Assembly: GCA_020465985.1 (NCBI GenBank)
Contig: JAANYP010000148.1
Span: 406,827 to 470,826, forward strand
Length of the DNA: 64,000 bases
From: Centrapalus pauciflorus
Lineage: Eukaryota > Streptophyta > Magnoliopsida > Asterales > Asteraceae
Direction of reading: 5' to 3'
Part shown: positions 25,303 to 35,515 of the stretch, piece after piece
Numbering within the stretch: the first letter of the stretch is position 1
Layout of the letters: every line of letters begins with the position of its first letter
Notes under the pieces: model-generated
The model's input: the letters and a program-made list of their open reading frames with translations, nothing else
Told to the model about the DNA's origin: nothing
The model's database searches: none
Made by a program: the position numbers and the translations under genes

Positions 25303-26375
25303 CGCCCCGCAGTTTGAGCTGGTGGTGGAAGAACGCTTAAACTGGATCTGAAGTCGATGAATAGTTGACGAGGCAGACCTTTGGTGAAGATGTCCGCATA
25401 TTGGTAAGAAGACGGGACATGTAGAACACGAACGTGACCGAGAGCAACTTTTTCCCGCACAAAATGTATATCCATTTCTATATGTTTTGTTCGCTGATGT
25501 TGGACCGGGTTGCCAGAAAGATACACGACAGGAACATTGTCACAATAGACGAGAGTTGCATGTTGCAAGGGGCAATGTAATTCAAGGAGTAGGTTTCGAA
25601 GCCAACAACTTTCTGCCACAACATTTGCTACACCACGATATTCCGCTTCAGCACTAGAACGAGAAAGAGTGGGTTGTCGTTTGGCGGACCATGATATGAG
25701 ATTATCACCTAGGAACACGCAGTAACCCGAGGTGGACTGTCGAGTATCGGGACAACCACCCCAATCGGCATCCGTGTAGGAGATGAGGCGGTTTGAGGAG
25801 GTAGGGAAGAGATGTAAGCCATAATCCAACGTGCCCTTTAGATATCTAATGATGCGTTTTAAAGCCGTAAAGTGTGAGTCGCGGGGAGCATGCATAAACA
25901 AGCAAATTTGTTGAACGACATATGAGATGTCCGGTCGAGTGAATGTGAGATATTGTAACGCCCTAGCAAGACTTCGATAGAGGGTATCATCAGGAAGCAA
26001 GGAGCCGGTATTGGCACTGAGTTTGGTGTTGGTGTCAACCGGAGTGGGCATTGGTTTGCAGTTCTGCATGTTTGCACGGTGTATAATGTTTTCGGTGTAT
26101 TGGCGTTGATGAAGAAACATGTGATTTTTAGTGCGAGTTACCGAGATGCCCAAGAAGTAGCTTAACGGACCCAAGTCCGTCATTTCACATTCATTTTTAA
26201 GAGCCTGAATGAGGCGTAATTTTAGAGTAGGGGACGAAGAGGTAATAACGATATCGTCAACATATAGAAGAATGTAGGCGGTGTCATATCCATGTCGATA
26301 GACAAAGAGGGAATCGTCACATTTGCTACAAATGAAACCAATCTTGAGAATGTAATTGGCGAATCTTTGATACCA
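25303..26375 (-). pseudogene. Copia RT C-terminus and RNase H
   Basis: An open frame from 26375 with no native start: W-Y-Q-R-F right at the LTR junction, then FICSKCDDSLFV, catalytic LLYVDDIVI, MTDLGPLSYFLGI, Y-x-S-LARALQYLTFTRPDI, VKRIIRYLKGT-like, then RNase H with YTDADWGGCPDTRQSTSGY, SAEAEYRGVAN, LVYCDN and HIEMDIHFVREKV, ending ADIFTKGLPRQLF. The phase is uninterrupted to about 25300, where it enters the LTR. The sequence type resembles small-genome plant Copia (Ale-like) and differs from copia 1-3. It cannot act alone because gag, protease, integrase and the RT fingers are missing. Confidence 0.85.
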
Positions 26376-26532
26376 TAAAGATTATAAATGGAACCTTTGA
26401 ATCTCTTCTCTCATTGATACAATATATATATAGAGGAAATACAAAAATAATCCCATGATTGTAGGGATTGATATCAATATAAATATGGAAGATATATACA
26501 AATCATTCCATAGATATACATGATTGCTAACA
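26376..26532 (-). repeat. 5' LTR of the Copia derivative
   Basis: 157 bp. Ends on minus TTATAATCTTTA, directly abutting TGGTATCAAAGATTC. Confidence 0.88.
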
Positions 26533-26537
26533 TCAAG

Positions 26538-26874
26538 TCTTGTTTTTACTCCTTGCCACACCATGTAATTCTTCTCACCAAATTCCAACAACTTCTTTGC
26601 CACATCATAGTGTACATCCACTTGTTGTAAATTTCCAAGATAAAATGCTTCCAACTTCATAGCATCTTCATAATTGTAACCAAGTATCCTTGCAACTTCA
26701 TTCCACTTACATTTGACACTGATGTTTCTTGCCCCTCCAAGGTTTTTAATTGTCACAAACAAATCCATCATGCAAATTTGTCTTCCATCATCCATATTTG
26801 GCATACTTTCTTGTGGGCAATCCAAATACGCTTTATAGAACCATATCACCATCATGTCAAATTCCTTTGATTAA
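26538..26874 (-). pseudogene. ARID element: first ARID-like domain
   Basis: On minus the frame has WFYKAYLDCPQESMP, then ICMMDLFVTIKNLGGARNIS, KWNEVARILGYNYEDAMKLE and FYLGNLQQVDVHYDVAKKLL, ending GVKTRL at the Copia insertion. The Gly-Gly after the first helix, W-x-EVA and the terminal L..FYL helix follow the ARID/BRIGHT consensus. A stop at about 26874 separates it from the upstream linker. Downstream it originally ran on into the second ARID domain, as the uninterrupted copy B reading at 46119-46409 shows. I judge the ARID call likely but not certain without a profile search. Confidence 0.68.
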
Positions 26875-27093
26875 GTGTCCTTATGACACACATCAAACTT
26901 TCCTGCTACAACTTGATTTAAGAAATCAACCATTTTCTTCATATCACAAGGAATGACCATCTCCCGTTCTTTTCCATCCTCTTTGCGATTAATATATTCA
27001 ACCAACATTCTTTTAGTTATGTTGGTACTAATGTTCCTCTCTAATTAATCCCAATGTTCTTCAAAAGAAAGTGTCAAGTTGGTTTCAACATTC

Positions 27094-27549
27094 CTAGTCT
27101 TCAAAACTAGTTTCTCCACTTTCAATTTTCTCAAACATCTTGCTTATCACATAAATATTTTCCAGAAAATCAACCACAAATCCTTGAACATTTAACTGTG
27201 ATAGGCTTAGTATGTTTATACCCAAATTTGGTACATACAATACACTTGGAATGATCAAATCAGAATTGTTGCAATTTATCATTACTTCTCCCAATCCTTT
27301 ACTTTGAATATAACATTCCTTCTCTTTGTTTGTATCTTCTAACGATTTACAGTTAACAAACAAATCTTTATGTGATACTATATGTTTAGAGGAAGTCTTG
27401 CTTACATACCATATCAGATTCCAGTAGTTAGAATTCGTCCCCATCACCATTGAATCTGCCATTTTTCTTATTTTAAATGAACCTGCCTTGAAATCTCTTG
27501 CACTTACTGCCATACCATTAGGTTGTTCCTTCCCTGTTTTCGACTTCAA
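27094..27549 (-). pseudogene. ARID element: retropepsin-like domain
   Basis: A 151-residue frame with the layout of a Copia aspartic protease and its downstream strand: WYVSKTSSKHIVSH where active proteases have W-x-x-D-S-G-x-S-x-H, then KGLGEVMINCNN and LYVPNLGINILSLSQL. The catalytic Asp and Gly are replaced (S-K-T), so proteolysis is not expected. It is separated by one in-frame stop (about 27559) from the CCHC knuckle upstream, and by a stop and indels (27000-27094) from the linker to the ARID domains. Copy B carries the same substitution context but is more broken. Confidence 0.68.
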
Positions 27550-27559
27550 ATTTAAGTGT

Positions 27560-27835
27560 TAAGCATCCATGTTTCGATAAGGGCAGTTCCAATACGGATG
27601 TCCCTTGATCTTGCAAACATAACATCTTGCACGCTTCATCTTTCGTGCCATTTCTAATCTTGAACTTTCATGTCCACTTCTAATTCTCAATTCCCAATAT
27701 TCTGTAAAAAATCATCATATTTGCGGTTCCTTATTCCATCTTTGAACATCGTTGTTTTCCTAATTGCAATCGGGTCATTCTTTAGTTGTAAGTTCCTTCG
27801 TGCAAATTCCAATCTCCTCCCATATCGAGCCTTGG
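27560..27835 (-). pseudogene. ARID element: N-terminal part with CCHC zinc knuckle
   Basis: On minus, after the PBS, a short basic segment in one frame (RRLEFARRN) and, after a frame change, KMKRARCYVCKIKGH and YWNCPYRN. The latter is a C-x2-C-x4-H-x4-C knuckle like those of retroelement Gag, without an upstream capsid domain. Copy B (48521-48811) keeps knuckle and protease start in one frame. This would give RNA/DNA binding. Confidence 0.68.
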
Positions 27836-27847
27836 GCTCTGATACCA
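27836..27847 (-). other. Primer-binding site, initiator Met tRNA (ARID element)
   Basis: TGGTATCAGAGC on minus, exact match to the plant iMet 3' end, one base from the LTR. Confidence 0.88.
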
Positions 27848-27848
27848 A

Positions 27849-28801
27849 TGTTGGAACATCATTCTGTTTGTGACAGAGGGTGTTCCTCTATTTTTATCAA
27901 TTACGTAGCCAAAAGAAACCATTTCCAATGATCACAAGTTCTGAAATTTGACAAATAATTGTAGCAGTAAAGTAACAATGAAACATAATCTTCATTGATA
28001 GGGGTGTTCAAAAATATCTGAATCTGAGAATACGGAAACCCGAATTGAAATTATCTGAAATATCATATTCGGATACGAGTTTTGCATAATTTCGGATTTT
28101 CGAATTATCCGAAAATCCAAAATACATTTTTTCTTAAAAGTTTTGTATTTTTTTAAAATTTTTTGTTATACATTATTTGACTAAGAATAATTTTATATTT
28201 TAAATTTAAATGTATAATGCAACTTTAACATAATTATAACTCATTTAAATGTATTTTAAGATGTTTTCACATGTTTTTTTTTTGTTTTAAGTTTAAAAAG
28301 TATGATATAATTTCGTTTACGACACAATTACTTTTTTATATATTAAAAGATGTATAGATTTGTATTTTGTATATCTGAATTCATTTTATAGTTTTTAATT
28401 TAATAAAAAAATTTAATTTTCGGATAATCCGAAATTTCGGATATCCGGAATTCGGATTATCCAAAAATCGGATACGGATTCAGATAGATAATTTTATGTA
28501 TCCGATTTTCGGATTATCCGATTTTCGGATTATCCGAATTTCGGATTATCCGAATTTCGGATTATCCGAAAATGAACACTCCTATTGATTGATAGAATCG
28601 ATCCAATACATACACACACATACCTATGGTTTTATACTGCCTGTTTAAGAAGCATGAACCGGTGCAACCTTTGTATATGTGACTCTTCGGACAGACATAT
28701 CTAACTGCTTCTTAACCAACTTACTTAGGCTATTATTATTTATTAATAGCCCCTAAGACACATAATTACATAATAATTAATAAGTACTTTAAAACATTGC
28801 A
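27849..28801 (-). repeat. 5' LTR of the ARID element, copy A
   Basis: Same LTR as 24048-24414 but split by a 0.58-kb insertion at 28002-28582. A 12-bp deletion relative to copy B lies near the outer end. ACTGA follows at 28802-28806. Confidence 0.82.
28002..28582. mobile_element. hAT-like MITE with TTCGGATTATCCGAA repeats
   Basis: Ends GGGTGTTCA / TGAACACTCC are inverted repeats. The interior is AT-rich with many CGGATTATCCGAA words (28085-28110, 28430-28575), a format typical of plant hAT MITEs. Copy B shows the empty site (CATTGATAGGATCG). ATTGATAG occurs on both sides (27994-28001, 28588-28595), but 5 extra bases on the right leave the exact TSD unresolved. Confidence 0.65.
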
Positions 28802-28806
28802 ACTGA

Positions 28807-29960
28807 CACTACTACAAAAATCATAATGGACCCCGATGCAAAATGATAATAAACTCCGATTGTAGCACTGGTTGATAAGGGGGGAGATCTATTCCAAATG
28901 TAAAGGACTCCGGTCGTTCAACCGGGTTATATATGTATATAGACCCCGGTTTAATAAAAAATAACCAGGGTTTCAAGGTATTTATGGAATTATAAAAATA
29001 CGGATATACTCTGGTTGATTAGTAAGGAACCGGGTTTCTACTGTTTTTTAAAATAAAAAAATTTGTTTTTTTTAACAATTTTCAGCACCTAGATATATAC
29101 ATTATGGTGAATTCAACAATATATTTCATTTTCATTCATCAAATTAAACAAAACCTAAACACAAATATATTGCCTACTTTTTCATTCTTTCGTTTAATTT
29201 TCATTACAAAAAAAAATATCATTCTAATACAATTTGAAAGTCAATACTAAATAATCATTCCTTAAAACACAACGAAAATCATTCTAACATTATATCATTT
29301 TCGTGAACAATAGTCATTTTCAAAGAATTGGAATTCTCGTGTGAAATTCAAATTTGATGACAGAACGGAGTGCTTACCACTTAGCTCAAGTAGTCATTTT
29401 GATGGCAGATGGCTACAAAACACTGCAATAAAAGCTCAACAATGATCATGTATCAAATTAGTTGGAATGTGTAACTATAACTAAAATTTCACCTACATTG
29501 AATAGAACATATATGTACATACTATCGAAATAAAAAATTCACAACGACTGAAAACAATAAAGAATATTACAAATAAGTAGCAACTAAACAAGAACACACT
29601 CGTTTGATATGAGCTTCAATGTGGATCTAGATTTGAGTTTCTGTTGAAATCGATTTTTGCATTTTCAAGCTGGTTTAAAAATGCATTTCTGGATTTGTTT
29701 TAACATCGTTTTCTTTAACTCGTGCATCGTTTTTTAGAAAGAAGCATGTTTATCATAAACTTTCTTGCGTGGATTGTTACGACATGGTGTTCGCCATTTG
29801 CACTATTTAAACCTATATACCAAAAAACAGTAAAACGTTAGGTCAAAGTGTTGAATTTCTTAAATAAACAACAAGAACATATGACAGTAGTACGGACTAC
29901 AGAGTTAAACTCAAAAGCGCTATAAATATTCGGAAACCTCTACACAAAACAAAGATCTAA
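28807..29960 (+). mobile_element. CACTA transposon terminal fragment, copy A
   Basis: Begins CACTACTACAAAAAT, the classical CACTA end, followed by subterminal ACCCCGG/AACCGGG words in both orientations (28840-29040). No opposite terminus or transposase was found. The same end is at 49338 in copy B. Confidence 0.65.
29598..29737 (+). repeat. Left arm of an inverted repeat
   Basis: About 140 bp whose reverse complement recurs at 29962-30105 with only a handful of differences. Spacer about 225 bp. Copy B has a short unrelated sequence here (near 50105). Confidence 0.85.
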
Positions 29961-29961
29961 A

Positions 29962-30105
29962 AATCGATACACAAGTTAAAGAAAACGATGTTAAAACAAA
30001 TCTAGAAATGCATTTTTAAAGCAGCTTGAAAATGCATAAATCGATTTCAACAGAAACTCAAATCTAGATCCACATTGAAGCTCATATCAAACGAGCCATA
30101 AATCA
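29962..30105 (-). repeat. Right arm of the inverted repeat
   Basis: Reverse complement of 29598-29737 (AAAGAAAACGATGTTAAAAC, CATTGAAGCTCATATCAAAC). A transcript across both would fold into a long hairpin. Confidence 0.85.
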
Positions 30106-30327
30106 CGCTCACTCAAGGAAACCGAATTGAAATTCAAACTCAGAACAAAATCAAACCTCAAACTGGAGTCTGTTCGACATAGGGGCTAGCGACGCCTGTG
30201 ATGGCGCTTATTCCGTGTGTGCTTCTGTATATGAGTCATAGTGAGACCAAGGGATCATTGTAGCAGATGTCAAATATTTATTTGTTGGGGGCAAAAGAAA
30301 CATCATTATGTACAATGTACATAAGGT

Positions 30328-32240
30328 ATAACATCCTAAGATTTTAAATTTTTGTAAATGGAACTTATATAGAATTGACACAATCAAGTTGGTTTATTAA
30401 TGAAAATTTATTTATGTGGAAATAAAGTTCGGGGAAAGTTGGTTGTTATATTACGAATAATGATGGAAATTAGAAAATACACTTTATGAATAGGAAATAT
30501 GATAATCATCATGTTTGGTGGTTAAAAATACAAAAACTTTGAAGTTTATATAAGAGGTTAAGATAGTGCACGGACCATATGTGTATATTTCTAAAAGATG
30601 GGATAAAAGACCCAAAATGGTCATTCAAGTAAATTTTCATCTCTCATTTTCTTTACACAACACTTAAAGATTTCAGATTAGAGATTCAGGAGCTGTTAAG
30701 ATTTGAGGTTGTTAAAGTGATTGCCAACATCTATTAACAGAAATATGAGTTCAAATCAGTGGGTTTAAGGGTTTATAATTTGGTTATGGTGAAAACCCAA
30801 ATCTGTAATAAAAAAGTGTTGATTTATGGTTACATGTTTGATTTCATAGTTGATATACATAATTGAAGTCTCATGAAGTGTTAGAAACAAGATTCATCAA
30901 AGGATTCAGCTTAAAAGGTAAGAATATTGAAGTTTTGTGTCTTGAGAGTTTTCTTCATTTTTGGTTAAATATGGAGTTAAAAGTGTGTTATTGATAAGGA
31001 AAATGACTATAAAACACTCCATATATGGTAAAATATCAATATTATGGATTGCATGTAACTATAATTGATCTTGGTGAATTTGGGTAAGAACCCGTAAGTC
31101 TCGATGTGCAAACCTGCACATCGACTCGGCGAGTAAAGTAAGGTGACTCGACGAGTCGCTATGAATTTTTGAATATTTTAATCTAAATTTTTTATAAGTA
31201 TTTTGTGATCGAACTTCGGATGGAGAATCGAACTTCAAATGAGATTCCTTAATGTATCATGCGAACTTTCACCGGGAGGATTCGAACTTCGGACCTCGAC
31301 TCGATGAGTCGATGGGTTGACTCGGCGAGTCGGTCTCAACACATGCGAACTTCGGGTCTAGATGTAGGAATCCGAACTTTGGGGTCAAGGAACAATATTT
31401 TGAGATAATATTAACATCGGATTATGGGAACTTTGGAACTACTATGAACCAACCTCGGGTCTAATGTTGTAAACTTCGGATGATCCAAACTTTGGGGCCC
31501 ATAAGGGATCCGAAGTTGGACACTTGAAGATGGAATTGGGAAAGGAAAATTTTACTATTTGACCGAACACTAATGTTGGTATCATACATGATATGACACG
31601 TTCATTGTGCTATCAATTATCACGCATTGATAAAAGATTCTGTGGTCGAATTAAAGTAAAGAAAAATACAAAGTTTTGGGTTGTGTAAGACCCTAGGAAT
31701 ACTTCTAGGACATCCTTGCTAATTAAGACCACTGTGAGTAATATATATTAATGGCTACGTTTGTGTTCATGCATACATAAATGGGATACATTGAATGTCA
31801 TGTTCTAGTTGATTCTGATATTGCTTGGCACTCCATATAATTTTATTGTTATATGATGCACCCTCGAACTTGACATGTTTAATTACATGGTAGCTTGCTT
31901 AATGAAAGTGCATCATTTGTACACGATTAGTTTCATGATAACTCCAGTGTGACCGTGGCTGAGGTCTTACTGATGCAAGTCGCTTTTGTAGGGGATCATA
32001 CATCCCTTGGTAAATATAATTTCAGCTAGGTTGAACATCTTTGTTTGATAATTATAAACAAGTTTTGGGATTCGTGCTTCCCAGCACGATCATACATAGA
32101 TATCGAAAACTGTGCTATCCCGCATGAAGATACAAGTGTATGATGGGATTCGTGGAAGTTCGCATGATGACTTACTGAACAAACTTTGGGATCCGTGCAT
32201 ATGGCACGATGGAGCATTTGTTGCTCATAACATTGTTGGT
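30328..32240 (+). repeat. Gypsy (Tekay-like) LTR fragment
   Basis: Starts ATAACATCCTAAGATTTTAA, comparable to the LTR start at 3616. The same internal landmarks follow in the same order: GGTAAGAAT (about 30918), a motif-rich zone, then CACTGTGAGTAAT (about 31730). No coding sequence. The right end is not defined because the GATGCA array begins there. Could be a solo or truncated LTR. Confidence 0.5.
31124..31330. repeat. ACTCGRCGAGT palindromic motifs and GAACTTCGG words
   Basis: ACTCGGCGAGT (31124-31134, 31320-31330), ACTCGACGAGT (31146-31156) and ACTCGATGAGT (31299-31309), interspersed with GAACTTCGG-type words to about 31520. Confidence 0.85.
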
Positions 32241-33480
32241 TGATGCATGAAACTATATGTGGGTTCAATGGAAAACCAACATGCATCTATAAACCTCAGG
32301 AAACTACGTGGAGAGGATTGTACATCACACGGAAAGAATTGTGCATCACGAGCAGTCAGTCAAATTGAACCACAATGCATCACAAAGAAAATCATAGTGC
32401 ATCACGATCATTTGATGCATCGTGTGACCAGTCCGATTCGGGTAAGTAAGACGTTCCTTTTGACCGGTCATTCAATTAAAGTCAGTCCATCACTTTATGC
32501 ATCTTCACAAAAATAAAAAAATAAATTAGTTAGCTAAGAATCGAACCCAAAACCTCTAATTAGTTAATATATTAAAAAGTAACTTTGTTATTAAAAGAAA
32601 TGTATCAATAAATTTGATAATAACAATGCTAGTAGCTTAATGGATAAAACATTGTTTTATGAAACAAAAGGTTCTGGGTTCGATTCCCAACTAAGTAATT
32701 TAATATATTATTTTTATGGAGAATCATAAAAGCAATGATTGAATGGACCGGTTGAACTGCTGGACCGACTCGAACTCGAACTGGCCACATGATGCATTAT
32801 GCATCAGCAAATTAGGATCGTGCATTATGATCATTTGATGCATCGTGTAGTCGGTACGAGTCGAAACACGATGCATCGCAAAGGAAAGCATGTTGCATCA
32901 CGCGGGAGATGATGCATGACGATCACTTGAACCGGTCCAACGTACAAACCGGTCGGTTCATTGTTTTTATGCTACCTCACAAAAATAAAATATTAAATTA
33001 CTTAGTTGGAATCGAACCCTAAACCTCTTGTTTCATAAGGCAAAACTTTATCCATTGAGCTACAAATCCTTTTATTATTAAATTTATTGATTTACTTATT
33101 TTAATAATAAAGTTACTTTTTTATATGTAAACTTACTAGTTCATCGTAAAAAAATAGTGAATACAATTCGATGGTCATCTATGAAATTAGAGAATTTTGA
33201 TTCGATCTTTTGTAAATTAATGTATTAAATAGCTGGTTTGTTATTAAAAGAAGTAAATGAATAAATTTAACAATAAAGTGATATGTAGCATAATGGTTGA
33301 AACATTGATTTATATAGTTAGAGGTTTGGGGTTTGATTCCCAATTAAGTAATTATTTATTTTATTTTTGTAGAGAAACATAAAAATGATGGAATAACTTT
33401 GACTAAGCGGATTGGTCAAAAACTAGAACAATTTGGACCATCGGACCACCCTGACTCGGAACAACCACATGATGCATCAA
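32241..33480. repeat. Palindromic array of GATGCA blocks and tRNA-like modules
   Basis: Units alternate in orientation. Each has TGCATCAC/GTGATGCA clusters, a GACCGGTC-type segment, an AT-rich part and a tRNA-like module. Modules: 32537-32547 (minus, B box only), 32633-32687 (plus, A box TAGCTTAATGG and B box GGTTCGATTCC), 33008-33062 (minus, both boxes), 33286-33340 (plus, B box weakened). None closes a cloverleaf acceptor stem, so they are not tRNA genes. They look like SINE heads or tRNA-derived promoters. Confidence 0.65.
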
Positions 33481-33509
33481 ATGATCGTGATACAGCATCC
33501 TTCTCGTGT

Positions 33510-33805
33510 GATGGGTTAGCTCGGTACCAGAACCGGACCGGACCGGTACCGAAACCGAAATAAAAGATTTGGAAGAACCGAATACCGATCCAATTAATTT
33601 TATAAGGTACCGGTTGGGTATAACTTTGGTACCGAAACCAAAATAAGAGATTCAGAATAAATATGGTATCGAAACCGTGAGTACCGAAAACCGACTTTTT
33701 TAAGTAATTCAAAACCCGAGTACCGGACCAAATATATTTATTCAGTATCGGTCCCGGTTTGATACCGGGCCGGGTTCTGGGAATCGGCTCCGTCGGTCAC
33801 CCTAA
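33510..33805. mobile_element. MITE-like element rich in GGTACCG/ACCGGTACC
   Basis: A block of ACCGGACCGG, GGTACCGAAACCG and GGTACCGGTT words, typical of a plant hAT MITE type, inserted in the GATGCA region. Ends (GGGTTAGCTCGGTACC near 33505 and GGTCACCCTAATG near 33800) are loosely inverted. TSD not resolved. Confidence 0.45.
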
Positions 33806-33955
33806 TGCAGTGTGGTTCGACTCGGTCGCATCAATTGATTATGATGCACACATTTTTCCGTGTGATGCAATCTTCTCCGCGTGATGCATTATACTTTTTC
33901 TAGCGATGCATTGTGGTTTTTTAAGGTTTTCCGATGCATGAAGCTTTTCCATTGA

Positions 33956-33958
<3 letters not shown>

Positions 33959-34031
<73 letters not shown>
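33959..34031. repeat. (AT)n microsatellite
   Basis: About 36 repeats, directly abutting the first GGGTCAGGTTCTATGGGG unit. Confidence 0.97.

Positions 34032-35515
<1,484 letters not shown>

Larger units (their letters stand above)
25139..26537 (-). mobile_element. 1.4-kb internally deleted Copia derivative with TCAAG target duplications
   Basis: LTRs 25144-25302 and 26376-26532 (159 and 157 bp) flanked by TCAAG (25139-25143, 26533-26537). Copy B has the uninterrupted target (GTTTCAAGTCTTG, near 46375), so the insertion postdates the duplication or was never in B. On minus the left LTR is followed at once by TGGTATCAAAGATTC, which serves as both PBS-like site and RT codons, then RT C-terminus, RNase H, purine tract CTGCGGGGCG and LTR. 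Everything from PBS to mid-RT is gone. Confidence 0.85.
24048..28801 (-). mobile_element. ARID-bearing non-autonomous LTR retroelement, copy A
   Basis: Read on minus: LTR (28801-27849, enlarged by a hAT-like insertion), Met-tRNA PBS (27847-27836), one interrupted coding region (about 27835-24439), polypurine tract AAGGGGGTG (about 24417-24426), LTR (24414-24048), flanked by ACTGA. The coding region specifies a CCHC knuckle, a retropepsin-like domain, two ARID-like domains and an acidic tail. No RT, RNase H or integrase of its own is present. The RT fragment at 25.2-26.4 kb is a separate nested insertion with its own LTRs and TSD. Confidence 0.75.
19570..29960. repeat. Segmental duplication, copy A
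   Basis: Collinear by eye with 39455-50312. Examples: CAGTTGTTAATTACGACTT near 19576 vs 39462, TAGTGTACCGATAAAAG near 21230, the AAGGCCCATCTTATGATAAG LTR remnant near 22950 vs 45020, and the ARID element. Copy A alone has a (TA)n and the 1.4-kb Copia derivative. Copy B alone has the Mutator-like foldback, a SINE, an LTR-PBS insertion and the Copia element. The left edge abuts the copia 1 LTR, so the true start of the duplication may be hidden. Confidence 0.85.

Noticed and set aside
28807..30250. A complete CACTA transposon
   Set aside because: Only one terminus was found, with no transposase and no opposite CACTA end.
32627..32697. Possible tRNA genes at 32.6 and 33.0 kb
   Set aside because: A and B boxes are present, but acceptor stems do not pair and no sensible anticodon arm forms.
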